Shown here piece by piece: positions 16,550-25,109 of a stretch of DNA of 41,993 bases. The stretch lies in contig DCAZ01000110.1 in assembly GCA_002313925.1 (NCBI GenBank), positions 18,285 to 60,277 of the forward strand, read 5' to 3'. Source of the DNA: Gemmatimonadales bacterium UBA1120 (GTDB lineage: Bacteria; Gemmatimonadota; Gemmatimonadetes; Longimicrobiales; Gaopeijiaceae). How positions within the stretch are numbered: position 1 is the first letter of the stretch; each line of letters starts with the position of its first letter. The notes under the pieces are model-generated. The model searched no databases and was not told where the DNA came from. It worked only from the letters and a program-made list of their open reading frames with translations. Both the position numbers and the translations under genes were made by a program.

Positions 16550-18048
16550 GGTAGTTCGTAATCCTCTCCAGCTGTTTGGATTGCGGCTTGATCAACAAAT
16601 GGAACCAGCCCAGTCGCCTCATCTAATTGTGCACGTGCGACCAGGTAATCGAAGACGGCCTGTGCGTAATTGAATTCACTCTGACGCAGCGCCACCTCCG
16701 CATCTATAAGCTCAAACTGGCTTCCGAGTCCCTCTCGATGCTGCGCGCTTGCTATCTCAAAGCCTCTAGTTGCCTGCTGCACCGCCAGCCTTTGAGCCCG
16801 AGCTCGGAACAATGCTTCTACAGACAACTCCAAGAGGCTCTTCACCTGGGCCTGGGCCATATCACGCCCCCGTTGTGACTGGACCTCTGCGGATCGAAGT
16901 GCTGCTCGCTTCTGACCGACTCGAGACACACGTCTGAAGCCCTGAAACACTGGAAGGCTCACCCTGATGCCAACAATGCGAGAGTATGCCCTCTGCCCGT
17001 CACCGCGGGCGAAGAAGTTCGGGCTCCCATTGTCCTGAGCATTAATGATATAGTTGCCGAACAGTGTGACCTCGGGGAAGTAGCTTGCTTGCTCTAATCT
17101 CACTTCACTCTGCCTTAGATCCCGATTTAGCTCCAGCTGCCTCAGGTCGGATCTCAATTCACCTGCCATCCGAAGAGCACGGTCCGATAGTTCTAAATCT
17201 CCTGCTTGGAATCCCATGAATTCTAGGATCTCACGGTTATCTGCATCATTATTCTCAAGATTGTCCAAATCCATGCTGGCCAGCGCCCCCCTCACCGTGA
17301 TCTCCTCTTGGTCGGACACGCCTAGCTCAATCGCCAACTGACGGCGGACTTCACGAATACTATTCTCTGCCCGCCTGAGGTTTGGTTCTAGATTTGCCAG
17401 CTCTACCTCAAGCCGCAGTAAATCGTAGTCTGAAGCAAGCCCAGTCTCGTTCCTCACTCTTGTTTCGCGAACAGACTCACGTACCCGTCGTACAGAGTTC
17501 TCTGTTAGACGCAGCTGTTCGCTCGAGAGCAGGAATTGGTAGTAGGATAGCCGCACCCGAGTCGCGACTGCATGAGATTGACCGCGAACTGCCTCTGATT
17601 GGAGTTGCTCAAAGCGGGACGCAGCTCCTACTCCCACGAAAACTGAGGGACGTAGAAGTGGTTGTTCTACAGAGATAGTTGAGGCCCATTGATTGTCAGC
17701 CCCAAACCGAACGGGCAGGTAGTCGTCTGGCCCTGCGGTAGGATCGAAGATCGACGCAGGAAGGAAATTGACAGTAGGTGAAATGTTTCTCGAGTAGCTG
17801 GCATTCAGATCTACGCTCGGGTAGACCTCACTCCACGCCTCCGAGACACGCTCCTCTGCCTCAGCGAGCCCGAGACGCGCTGTCACAATATCAGGGTTCG
17901 CTCCTAGTGCAGTTCGAACAGCATCCTCTATCCCGAAAACTACCCGGTTAACTTGGGCTTCTACTCCAGTTGAACCCGATCCAATCCCTAAGACCAAGCA
18001 TATTGGAACGATGCCGAGAACGTTCTTCCAGGATTGTATCCTTATCAT
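16546..18048 (-). CDS. TolC-family outer-membrane efflux channel
   Basis: This 500-residue protein has a signal peptide (about residues 1-31) and the internal duplication of the TolC/OprM family: repeated long coiled-coil segments such as ARLGLAEAEERVSEAWSEVY and LRQSEVRLEQASYFPEVTLF, and a C-terminal EGLGSQFELIDAEVALRQSE block, the typical family ending. The trimer forms an outer-membrane barrel with a periplasmic tunnel. A GAGGAAATA site precedes the ATG. It is the second gene of the tetR-led operon, 22 bases after the tetR stop, and overlaps the adaptor gene by four bases. Confidence 0.92.
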   Translation of the reverse strand: MIRIQSWKNVLGIVPICLVLGIGSGSTGVEAQVNRVVFGIEDAVRTALGANPDIVTARLGLAEAEERVSEAWSEVYPSVDLNASYSRNISPTVNFLPASIFDPTAGPDDYLPVRFGADNQWASTISVEQPLLRPSVFVGVGAASRFEQLQSEAVRGQSHAVATRVRLSYYQFLLSSEQLRLTENSVRRVRESVRETRVRNETGLASDYDLLRLEVELANLEPNLRRAENSIREVRRQLAIELGVSDQEEITVRGALASMDLDNLENNDADNREILEFMGFQAGDLELSDRALRMAGELRSDLRQLELNRDLRQSEVRLEQASYFPEVTLFGNYIINAQDNGSPNFFARGDGQRAYSRIVGIRVSLPVFQGFRRVSRVGQKRAALRSAEVQSQRGRDMAQAQVKSLLELSVEALFRARAQRLAVQQATRGFEIASAQHREGLGSQFELIDAEVALRQSEFNYAQAVFDYLVARAQLDEATGLVPFVDQAAIQTAGEDYELP

Positions 18049-18070
18049 TATTTCCTCTTCCTATTCGATC

Positions 18071-18709
18071 TCACGCCTGAGGCGCTGTTTGATCTCGGAT
18101 ATAGAGTTTCTCCAGTTGAGCCGCGAAGCTGGGGGTGGCAAAGCCAGTCATCATTCGAACACCTGATTGCTCGAATAGTGATTGGAATTCCTCTCGGTCC
18201 ATTGGGAAGATGCCTTGCTGGTAAAGCAGAACCATCCCATGCGCATGAGCCCACATCGTCAACGAGGTTTGGAGTGGGTCAGCCTCCTTGAGGATGCCGA
18301 CCTGCATACATTCGCGAACTCGGTCTATCCAAAACTGATGGACTCCCAACCCCATTGCTTCTATGTCATCCGGAAGCTCCTTCATTCCAAGGCGTTCCGG
18401 GCCAGAAAACATGATCTTGTACCAACGGGGGTGTTCAAGTGCAAAATCGAGATACCCTTTACCCGCCTGGAAGAAACGCTCTATCGGTGTGGGCGCCTGT
18501 AGCGCCCGGTATACGTATCCCTGGTAAGCATGGTACGCTTCCCTAACAACATCACCGAGTACCTTTTCTTTACCGTCATAGTGTCGGTAAAGGGCCGGAG
18601 CGGTAACACCAACATTCTTTGCGAGCTTTCTCATTGAGAAACCGGACAAACCAGTCTCTAAATAGAGTTCGCACGCGCAAGCGAGTATCTTGTCTCTTCG
18701 AGTTGCCAT
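18071..18709 (-). CDS. TetR/AcrR-family transcriptional regulator of the RND pump operon
   Basis: This 212-residue repressor has an N-terminal helix-turn-helix (about residues 23-50; FSMRKLAKNVGVTAPALYRH, then GKEKVL), the classic TetR recognition region, and a C-terminal TetR_C_33-like ligand domain (WYKIMFSGPERLG). It is first in an operon with the outer-membrane channel, adaptor and permease, so it probably represses its own pump and is released by a pump substrate. The ATG at 18707-18709 has no ribosome-binding site. The predicted promoter would start transcription at or within one or two bases of this ATG, so the message may be leaderless. Confidence 0.92.
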   Translation of the reverse strand: MATRRDKILACACELYLETGLSGFSMRKLAKNVGVTAPALYRHYDGKEKVLGDVVREAYHAYQGYVYRALQAPTPIERFFQAGKGYLDFALEHPRWYKIMFSGPERLGMKELPDDIEAMGLGVHQFWIDRVRECMQVGILKEADPLQTSLTMWAHAHGMVLLYQQGIFPMDREEFQSLFEQSGVRMMTGFATPSFAAQLEKLYIRDQTAPQA

Positions 18710-18715
18710 GTGAAC

Positions 18716-18744
18716 ACTGTAAACAAAGTTTCATGGTCGGTCAA
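18716..18744 (-). promoter_or_regulatory. Predicted tetR-pump operon promoter with overlapping inverted repeat
   Basis: On the minus strand a -35 TTGACC (18739-18744) and a -10 TACAGT (18716-18721) are separated by 17 bases. A short inverted repeat AAAC-AAA-GTTT (18721-18731) sits across the spacer end and -10, the common place for a TetR-family operator. The expected start site falls next to the tetR ATG. The match to consensus is good at -35 and moderate at -10. Confidence 0.55.
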
Positions 18745-18768
18745 TAAATTAAAGAGAATAGCTGCTAA

Positions 18769-18790
18769 CACCGTTTAGTGTAAAAAGGTG
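18769..18790. promoter_or_regulatory. Imperfect inverted repeat upstream of the pump operon
   Basis: CACCGTTTA and AAAAAGGTG form an imperfect palindrome (7 of 9 positions complementary) about 25 bases upstream of the predicted -35. It could be a second regulator-binding site. It also lies about 55 bases downstream of the end of the HEAT-cyclophilin gene on the same strand. It is not followed by a T run on either strand, so it is not a good terminator. Confidence 0.3.
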
Positions 18791-18845
18791 CAATGGAAAC
18801 AGCTCACTTACTCGGTACCACGCAGAAAGGCCTAGAATGAGGAGC

Positions 18846-20963
18846 TCAGTCCCTTACTTCGACCTTCGCGCTGAGAATAAGGTCATCCTGAGTTATACGG
18901 TCCACGATGTCCATTCCCTCAATAACCCATCCGAACACAGTATACCCGCCGTCTAAGTGTGGGAGCATTGTATGAGCGATGAAAAATTGCGAACCCTCGG
19001 TATCTTTCCCGAGCCTTGCCATACCCACAGACCCTCTTTGGAAAGGTATCCCGTTTAACTCAGTTGTAATCTCAAATCCTGGGCCACCCATACCAGAAAA
19101 CCCCTCCACGTCCCCCCCCTGAACTACAAAATTCGGGATGACTCTGTGAAAGGCCACACCATCATAACGTCCTTCTTCACTAAGTCGGGCAATCGTTTGA
19201 ACGGTATGAGGTGCGTGCTCCGTGAACATTCTGATTCTAATTCGTCCCCGAGTCGTCTCAGTCACCAACTCAGGAGCTTCACCAAGCCGTCCCAAGTAGC
19301 CCCAGTCGATTCGGGTCGGATCGTAGCTTGGCGGCGCAGGGAATACTTCAGGAGGTAACTCCGAGCCATCATCAACTCCAATATCAACAGTTGAAACCTC
19401 TCCCGTCAGTCGTTCGAGTTCCATAGCCGCGATCCGCCTTATTAGACCATTTTGGTGTCCCAGTGCTTCTCGGAGAATCAAGTGAGCATCCGGATCACCC
19501 GTGATCGCTATCAAACCCAAGATCTCGATAGCCTCTCGAATCTCTGACCCAGCCGCAAATTCCCGGTATACATCACCCAAGACTCCAGCACTACCGAACT
19601 CACCGAAGAGAGGGTCAGTAAGCATCTCTAACCCAGTCCGGTAGACACTAGGATCGTCGCTCTGTACCGCACCCGCAAAAATTTCGTAATAGACTCGTCT
19701 GAGTTCAGGATTCTGCCTATCCCCAGACCAGCGACTCGCTAAAGCCTCAACCGCGGCAGTGTTGACCTCTGGATAGGAGGACTGAGCTGCCTCGCTGAGC
19801 CTCTGGAGTGCCTCTGCCCCCCTGACTTGACTAAGGGCAGCCACACCTATTTTCCAACCTGCCGAGTCGTCTGAGTTCAGTGCATCCAACCAATTAAATA
19901 CAAATGGCCCTTCATTCTGTCGGCCTAATAGTCGCAAGAGCGGTTCGGTTACACTTCCACGTCCTAGATCGGAATCAATCCAACTCTTAATACGCGTAAT
20001 GATTTCAGGAGGGTGGTCCACTCTCGCGACACTACTCGCCGCCCTAGCAGCCACATGCTCGGAAGAGTCTTCAAGGCCATTCAATAGAACCTCGAGCACC
20101 TCCGGTTGAGATTCTCGCCCAGTGAGCCCTGTTAGCGCTTCAGCCCGCGCGCGCCAGTCCTGAGCTTCACCAGCCCATCGAGTTAGCCGTCCGACATCCA
20201 AATCATCTCCTAGCCGGCCAAGGGCCACTATAAGATGCAGGGCAGCCGGATCGTCTTCCTTAAATAGATCCAGGGCCTCTCGAAGACGTAAGACTCTCGA
20301 TGACCACAGGGATGTGTCTGTTACACGCCCAAAATAGTATGCCGCAGCCACTCTAATATCCGGGTTGGGATCATCTAATTTACTAAATAACAAGTCACGA
20401 CTGTCCGCATGATCCACGTTGAAGACTGCTCCATTCACTGAGAGCGTAAGGACTCTCAGGGGCTCTTCATCCGTAAGTACATCGGCCGAGAGAAGTGCCT
20501 CAGATGCCGAGATAGCCTCGATCTTACCTAGAGCTTCTAGGATTCGATATCTGACGTCACGCTGTGTTTCTCGGGTGAGTGCATCTACCAGGACAGGGAC
20601 TGCGGACTCGTTGTTAAGCTGGCCAATCGCGAAAGCGATGTCCCGTCGTACTGCCGCGTCTTCTTCATTCTGTAATCTGGACGCCAGGATCGAAAATGTG
20701 GTGGGCTCCTGAATAGATCCGAGAGCGAACGCCGCTCGAGCTCTCAGAGCAGGGTCCGTTGCCAAAAGTGTTTCAGCTAGACCCAGCGCGTCTCGGTCTA
20801 CTTGGAGATCGACAATCGCTTGAAGTCTAGGATTTCGGAGCAATCCATCGCTCGTGCGCACGAATATCACGTCGTCCGCTTCGATTGTCGAAGTGCCAAT
20901 CTGACACCCCAAGCAAGAGCAAAGAGTGACAAAAACCAATGCGACCCGGCACAAGCTGGCCAT
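18846..20963 (-). CDS. HEAT-repeat lipoprotein with C-terminal cyclophilin-type peptidyl-prolyl isomerase
   Basis: This 705-residue exported protein begins with a signal peptide and lipobox-like cysteines (LCSCLGC, residues 14-20), suggesting a lipid anchor in the periplasm. Residues about 60-540 consist of repeated two-helix units of about 30 residues (for example ALRARAAFALGSI, AAVRRDIAFAIGQL, PDIRVAAAYYFGRV), typical of HEAT/PBS-lyase scaffolds. Residues about 565-705 are a compact cyclophilin with FHRVIPNFVVQGGD (catalytic Arg), GSQFFIAH and LDGGYTVFGWVIEGMDIVD. Cyclophilins isomerise Xaa-Pro bonds. The HEAT part likely binds clients or partners. It lies 111 bases after an outer-membrane barrel gene on the same strand. 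Function as an outer-membrane folding factor is inference. Confidence 0.88.
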   Translation of the reverse strand: MASLCRVALVFVTLCSCLGCQIGTSTIEADDVIFVRTSDGLLRNPRLQAIVDLQVDRDALGLAETLLATDPALRARAAFALGSIQEPTTFSILASRLQNEEDAAVRRDIAFAIGQLNNESAVPVLVDALTRETQRDVRYRILEALGKIEAISASEALLSADVLTDEEPLRVLTLSVNGAVFNVDHADSRDLLFSKLDDPNPDIRVAAAYYFGRVTDTSLWSSRVLRLREALDLFKEDDPAALHLIVALGRLGDDLDVGRLTRWAGEAQDWRARAEALTGLTGRESQPEVLEVLLNGLEDSSEHVAARAASSVARVDHPPEIITRIKSWIDSDLGRGSVTEPLLRLLGRQNEGPFVFNWLDALNSDDSAGWKIGVAALSQVRGAEALQRLSEAAQSSYPEVNTAAVEALASRWSGDRQNPELRRVYYEIFAGAVQSDDPSVYRTGLEMLTDPLFGEFGSAGVLGDVYREFAAGSEIREAIEILGLIAITGDPDAHLILREALGHQNGLIRRIAAMELERLTGEVSTVDIGVDDGSELPPEVFPAPPSYDPTRIDWGYLGRLGEAPELVTETTRGRIRIRMFTEHAPHTVQTIARLSEEGRYDGVAFHRVIPNFVVQGGDVEGFSGMGGPGFEITTELNGIPFQRGSVGMARLGKDTEGSQFFIAHTMLPHLDGGYTVFGWVIEGMDIVDRITQDDLILSAKVEVRD

Positions 20964-21015
20964 GCTATACCCGCCTAATCCTTGAGCATTACTTTGACAT
21001 CTAACTTCGCATCTA

Positions 21016-21035
21016 TCCCTAATCCTAATTAGGGA
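21016..21035. promoter_or_regulatory. Perfect 8-base inverted repeat upstream of the HEAT-cyclophilin gene
   Basis: TCCCTAAT (21016-21023) and ATTAGGGA (21028-21035) are exact complements around a 4-base loop, in the 111-base gap between the barrel gene and the lipoprotein gene. No T run follows on either strand, which argues against an intrinsic terminator. An operator or an mRNA processing/stability hairpin is possible. Confidence 0.4.
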
Positions 21036-21074
21036 ACCGGCATTCTGTCCCCAGATAGTAGCATTGTCTAGAAA

Positions 21075-22217
21075 CTAGAAGGGCACGAGGTCTAGGTATG
21101 CGTCGAACCTTACAGAGGATAGACGGAAGTATCGTAGATTCCAGGACACGTCCAAATGGATCAACTGATCAAGGATAGACAAACCTGACCCCACGGAAAA
21201 AAGAGTTTCATGATCATCTGTCTCCCGGTCAAAACGGTGGTCATAAGGCACCCAAGCCCCGTCTGTAAAAAGGGAGAGATCACCAATAGAGAAGGATCGA
21301 GCGATCTCTCCTCGAACACGCGCAAACCGTGTTCCTCCAAGAACTCGTGGTGGAAAACCGCGCAGTGTGCTTGGTCCACCAAGATACCAACCACGCTGTA
21401 GTGGGAGATCACCAACACTTGTGCCGATTCCAGCCTCCAAACTGATCCGCATGTCACGGACGATCGGAATATCAAGGCTACCGAGAAAGTTCGCGCGCCC
21501 GTATTCCGCTGTCCCTGCCCCACCCTCTAGGGACACCAACATTGCACCGTGAGGGGAAAGGGGGTCTGAGCCCCATTTGGAAACAACCTCTACTGAACTT
21601 CCTAGAAACCATCCGGTATCCACTCCTACGTTAGGCCGCCACTCTGACTTTTCATTAATGAGTCCCCAAATAGTGAAGTCCGACTCGATTTTTGCGAGGC
21701 GATGATACTCGCCAAACATACGGATCCGAAGAGAGTTCTGTTCCCTTGAGGAATGTGCCCATTCCAGAGACGTGCCAGACCGTCGGTAGTAGTCGCCATC
21801 GTCCCGTCCTGCGACAAGAGCAGTTATCGAGTTCCCAAGCCTTAAGTGTCCCGCGCGCTCATCGATGGCAGTCAGTTCATGAAACCCACTGAATGTGATC
21901 CCGTCTTGTAGGGTTTCTCGGGTAAAGTCCAGTCTCACATTTGGCTTCAGGTTCGCTAGCCCGAGGCTAGCCATCCCTGTAACTGAAATTGGACCCAGTG
22001 GACTTTGTGGTCGAAATTGGGCTCGAACGCCTGGCGAGAATCCCTCCACTCTGTTGTACCTGAAGAGATCTGGACGTTGGAAAGCCCATCTGATTGTCCT
22101 CGGGACACCCGAAATTTCTTCTCCTGAGTACCAGTTCTGGCTGAATGGAACCGTATCCCCAGGCAAATAAATAGGGAGCGTACAGCACAAAATAAACTTC
22201 AGTGTCACGGCACTCAT
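21075..22217 (-). CDS. Outer-membrane beta-barrel of the Omp85/DUF5686-like type, no POTRA domain
   Basis: This 380-residue protein starts at an ATG behind GAGGAA. After a short hydrophobic N terminus (about residues 5-20) it reads as alternating amphipathic beta strands to the C-terminal Phe. LFRYNRVEGFSPGV (51-64) resembles the strand-1 entry of DUF5686-type barrels. GGPSTLRGF (280-288) matches the Omp85-superfamily loop-6 motif. The length is what a 16-strand barrel needs, and there is no room for POTRA repeats. The signal peptide is short and atypical, so the annotated start could be slightly wrong. It is followed on the same strand by the HEAT-cyclophilin lipoprotein, suggesting a joint envelope role. 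Confidence 0.8.
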   Translation of the reverse strand: MSAVTLKFILCCTLPIYLPGDTVPFSQNWYSGEEISGVPRTIRWAFQRPDLFRYNRVEGFSPGVRAQFRPQSPLGPISVTGMASLGLANLKPNVRLDFTRETLQDGITFSGFHELTAIDERAGHLRLGNSITALVAGRDDGDYYRRSGTSLEWAHSSREQNSLRIRMFGEYHRLAKIESDFTIWGLINEKSEWRPNVGVDTGWFLGSSVEVVSKWGSDPLSPHGAMLVSLEGGAGTAEYGRANFLGSLDIPIVRDMRISLEAGIGTSVGDLPLQRGWYLGGPSTLRGFPPRVLGGTRFARVRGEIARSFSIGDLSLFTDGAWVPYDHRFDRETDDHETLFSVGSGLSILDQLIHLDVSWNLRYFRLSSVRFDAYLDLVPF

Positions 22218-22314
22218 CGAGTTCCTCGCGATGCACCCATCTAGTTACTATAGAGGTTACCACGTCACTGCACTTTGATTTGGATTATTCACTGAAGCAG
22301 TAACCTCACCCCTA

Positions 22315-22338
22315 TGATACTAACGTAGACCAGTATCA
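22315..22338. promoter_or_regulatory. Perfect 7-base inverted repeat between divergent genes
   Basis: TGATACT (22315-22321) and AGTATCA (22332-22338) are exact complements 10 bases apart, in the 153-base divergent gap between the barrel gene and the YheT-like gene. Such spacing suits a helix-turn-helix dimer. No neighbouring regulator gene is present. Confidence 0.35.
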
Positions 22339-22370
22339 CTTCGAATCACCAAATTGGGAGTTTTCAGTAA

Positions 22371-23372
22371 GTGGATGGATTGAACTTTAAGCCCGCACCA
22401 TTCTGCGCTGCTCGCTGGGCGCGCGGATGTCACGCTCAAACCCTCATGGCCAGAATATTGAGATCTCCGAATGGCCCACCATATCGTCGCGAACGACTGG
22501 ATACACCTGATGGAGATTTCCTCGACTTGGATTGGGGGCCAGAGCCTTCGTCGGATTCACCAATCGCACTAGTACTTCATGGCCTCGAGGGTTCTAGCTC
22601 CAGGCGGTACGTCCGGAACATCTGCGGGGAGCTTTTCGTTCGGGGTATTTGGCCGGTCGCTCTGAATTTCAGAGGCTGTAGCGGAGAACCCAATCGGAGA
22701 CCTCGCTACTACCACTCGGGTGAGACTAACGACCCTCAATTCATACTCGAGCTTCTTCGTCAGCGCTTCCCGGACAGGCCTATAGGTGCTCTCGGATTTT
22801 CGCTCGGAGGAAATGTCCTGCTCAAGCTCCTGGGTGAGGAATCTTCGGATGTCAGGGGGAGGCCTGACTCCGCTGTAGCGATTTCAGTTCCCTATGATCT
22901 CGCTGCTGGCTCTCAATTTCTAGAACAGTCCTGGATGGGGCGCTTTTATGCTGCTTACTTCCTGCGATCACTAAAGCATAAAGTCCGTATAAAACAAGAA
23001 CTTCTTAGCCCGGTACTTGATCTAAATGTTGTGCTGAACTCACAAACGATTTGGGAATTCGATGACGTTGCTACCGCACCATTGGGTGGGTTTGAAAATG
23101 CAGCTGCTTACTACGCAGAATCCAGTAGCTTCAAGTTCTTGGGGGACATCGGTGTTCCTACACTCTTAATTCACGCAGAGGACGACCCTTTCTTACCAGC
23201 CCAGGCTATACCGAGAACGGAAGCATTAGACAACCCGATGATCCAACTCGTGATTCACCCAGTTGGTGGACACGTTGGATTCCTCGAAGGAACACCTAGG
23301 AAACCATCATTCTGGGCAGAAGTAGAGGGTGCGCGGTTTCTTGCTGAGCAGTTAAATGGTGATACTCGGTAA
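22371..23372 (+). CDS. YheT-like alpha/beta hydrolase
   Basis: This 333-residue protein fits the YheT/ABHD1-3 group of alpha/beta hydrolases. FKPAPFCAARWARGCHAQTL at the N terminus is the family entry signature. It is followed by ALVLHGLEGSSSRRYVRN (oxyanion hole), NFRGCSGEPNRRPRYYHSGE (family hallmark), the nucleophile elbow GFSLGGN with Ser144, HAEDDPFLP with the acid, and GGHVGFLEG with the His. No signal peptide. Mammalian and yeast relatives act on lipids. In bacteria the substrate is unclear. The gene stands alone, divergent from the barrel gene and convergent with the GCSID protein gene 19 bases away. Confidence 0.9.
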   Translation: MDGLNFKPAPFCAARWARGCHAQTLMARILRSPNGPPYRRERLDTPDGDFLDLDWGPEPSSDSPIALVLHGLEGSSSRRYVRNICGELFVRGIWPVALNFRGCSGEPNRRPRYYHSGETNDPQFILELLRQRFPDRPIGALGFSLGGNVLLKLLGEESSDVRGRPDSAVAISVPYDLAAGSQFLEQSWMGRFYAAYFLRSLKHKVRIKQELLSPVLDLNVVLNSQTIWEFDDVATAPLGGFENAAAYYAESSSFKFLGDIGVPTLLIHAEDDPFLPAQAIPRTEALDNPMIQLVIHPVGGHVGFLEGTPRKPSFWAEVEGARFLAEQLNGDTR

Positions 23373-23391
23373 TCCCATTACAACTATCTGA

Positions 23392-23901
23392 CTAAGCAGT
23401 GACCTGATCTCGAAAGAAGGCTTGCCCATGCCACATATCTGAAGCCGGGCGTTCGAGATCCCCTGAACGTAAGTCATGGATTCTTGTAAGACTGGTATCA
23501 AACACCTTGGTCGCCAAAGTGACAGTTCCAGCTCCAGCGAGTGCCCTGAACTGAGATCTTGATACACTTCGAATGTCAGTCCCCTCTCGATACCAAACCG
23601 GCGTGTGGTCGACCAATGAGACTCCAATATCTGAACCGAGTGTACGAAGTTGGTTCACGAGAGCGTCAATAGAACATCCAGAGGGTAATTCAGAGTCGAC
23701 ATCTACACCTACAATCAAGAACTGGCTGTCTCGAAGTTCCCCTGCGCAGCAGAGAGGAACCCCATGTGCCTTCCAATCATCTAGGAAGGAGTGGACTGTG
23801 TCGACGAAAGTCTCAGCCTCTCGACCCGAGAGAGCACGACTGCATGGAAAAATCCATAGCCGCCCGTGATCCGGTAACTCCCCAAATGAGATTCGTGCCA
23901 T
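23392..23901 (-). CDS. Conserved small protein with GCSID motif, function unknown
   Basis: This 169-residue protein resembles a conserved family of about 150-170 residues seen widely in Bacteroidota, often mislabelled as an ABC transporter ATPase although no Walker motifs are present. Landmarks are LWIFPCSRALSGREAE near residue 15, FLDDWKAHGVPL (39-50), SQFLIVGVDVD, the invariant-looking SGCSID (74-79) and a final MWHGQAFF. There are no membrane helices or signal peptide. Its ATG lies two bases after the stop of the AI-2E-family gene, so it is translationally coupled. The pairing is the best clue to function. I do not assign one. Confidence 0.72.
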   Translation of the reverse strand: MARISFGELPDHGRLWIFPCSRALSGREAETFVDTVHSFLDDWKAHGVPLCCAGELRDSQFLIVGVDVDSELPSGCSIDALVNQLRTLGSDIGVSLVDHTPVWYREGTDIRSVSRSQFRALAGAGTVTLATKVFDTSLTRIHDLRSGDLERPASDMWHGQAFFRDQVTA

Positions 23902-23903
23902 CT

Positions 23904-24986
23904 TTAGATATCTGCTCTAACAGTGTCACTCACGGACGTTGTATCGGGAGGGGGGCCTTTATCCAAGAGGATTGCCGCCCATCGAAGATCTTCTGTGTTC
24001 TCGAGCAGAATCTTGACGCCAACAGTCAGTGGTACTGATAGAAGAGCGCCTAGAGGGCCCCAGGCCCATCCCCAAAACAGAAGAGATAGGATAACAACGA
24101 GTGTCGAAAGCCCTAGACTTCGACCCATCCATCTTGGCTCGATGATATTACCAACAACCATGTTTACAAAGATATATCCACCTGCCACGACAATCGCGTG
24201 ACCGAGCGTTCCGTAAAGAATAACACTCAATAAAACCGCCGGGATCGCTGCAATGATCGAGCCCACCGTTGGTATATAGTTAAGAAAAAACGCGATCATC
24301 CCTAGCAATACCGGGAAATCAAGATCCAACGCGTATGCCCAGATTCCCAATACCAATCCAGTGACCAGGGATACCACGGTTTTTATACCTAGATAGGACT
24401 GGATCTCAGTTGCGATCTTAGTGAATCGGTCTTCATCTCCACCACGTACACCCAAGATGTAACGGAATTTCTTAGGGAAAACTGTAGCTTCGCTGAGCAT
24501 AAAAGCCATGATGAGAAACACGACAAATGTGGTGGAAAGAAATTGAGCGATACGCCCCATAATTCCGCGAGCGATATCCACCACTGCTCCCGGGTCAACT
24601 ATGCTAACCATTAAATAGTCACTGATATCGAAACCAGTCGAATTCTCGATCCAAGTCATCCAATCACTCCAACGTTCCTGGAGCTTGATAACGTACCCAT
24701 CAAGGTTGGTCTGTAATTCAGCAACCGACGGGCTCGCAAGCAGTATGAACAGCCCTATGACAGCTACATTGACCAGAACGGTGATAAGCGTTGCAAGACC
24801 GGATGGAATCCTATGATTCACGAGCCACGCCATGACCGGCAAGCTTAATACAGCTAAGAAAAGAGCAAGTGCTGAAGGAAGAAGGATCGGAGCAGCAAAC
24901 TGCAAGCCGTAGACTATCACGACTAGGCAAGCCAGAATGAACAGAAATCTGGCTCCTGGTTTCTTTTCCAATTCGTTAAAGATCAT
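23904..24986 (-). CDS. AI-2E/PerM-family membrane transporter
   Basis: This 360-residue inner-membrane protein has about eight helices and the family layout: three N-terminal helices, an amphipathic extracytoplasmic segment (LQTNLDGYVIKLQERWSDWM), then the conserved FLNYIPTVGSIIAAIPAVLL and NIIEPRWMGRSLGLSTLVVI blocks near the C terminus. The family includes TqsA and PerM homologues. Actual substrates vary and include autoinducer-2 export and Na+/H+ antiport. The cytoplasmic tail ends shortly before a gene for the GCSID protein on the same strand, two bases away. It is divergent from the release-factor-like gene. Confidence 0.88.
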   Translation of the reverse strand: MIFNELEKKPGARFLFILACLVVIVYGLQFAAPILLPSALALFLAVLSLPVMAWLVNHRIPSGLATLITVLVNVAVIGLFILLASPSVAELQTNLDGYVIKLQERWSDWMTWIENSTGFDISDYLMVSIVDPGAVVDIARGIMGRIAQFLSTTFVVFLIMAFMLSEATVFPKKFRYILGVRGGDEDRFTKIATEIQSYLGIKTVVSLVTGLVLGIWAYALDLDFPVLLGMIAFFLNYIPTVGSIIAAIPAVLLSVILYGTLGHAIVVAGGYIFVNMVVGNIIEPRWMGRSLGLSTLVVILSLLFWGWAWGPLGALLSVPLTVGVKILLENTEDLRWAAILLDKGPPPDTTSVSDTVRADI

Positions 24987-25109
24987 GGTCGATAAGATAT
25001 ATCTGGCACAACGTCGAGGGCAGAACGTGTGCCAAAGATATCCAATAAAGAGGGGTCGGTGCCATGCTATTTCAGTTCCGCCGGGTTAATCAACTACAAG
25101 TATAATAGG

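Noticed and set aside
23392..23901. Annotation of the GCSID protein as an ABC transporter ATPase
   Set aside because: No Walker A, Walker B or signature motif is present. The label is a common database error for this family.
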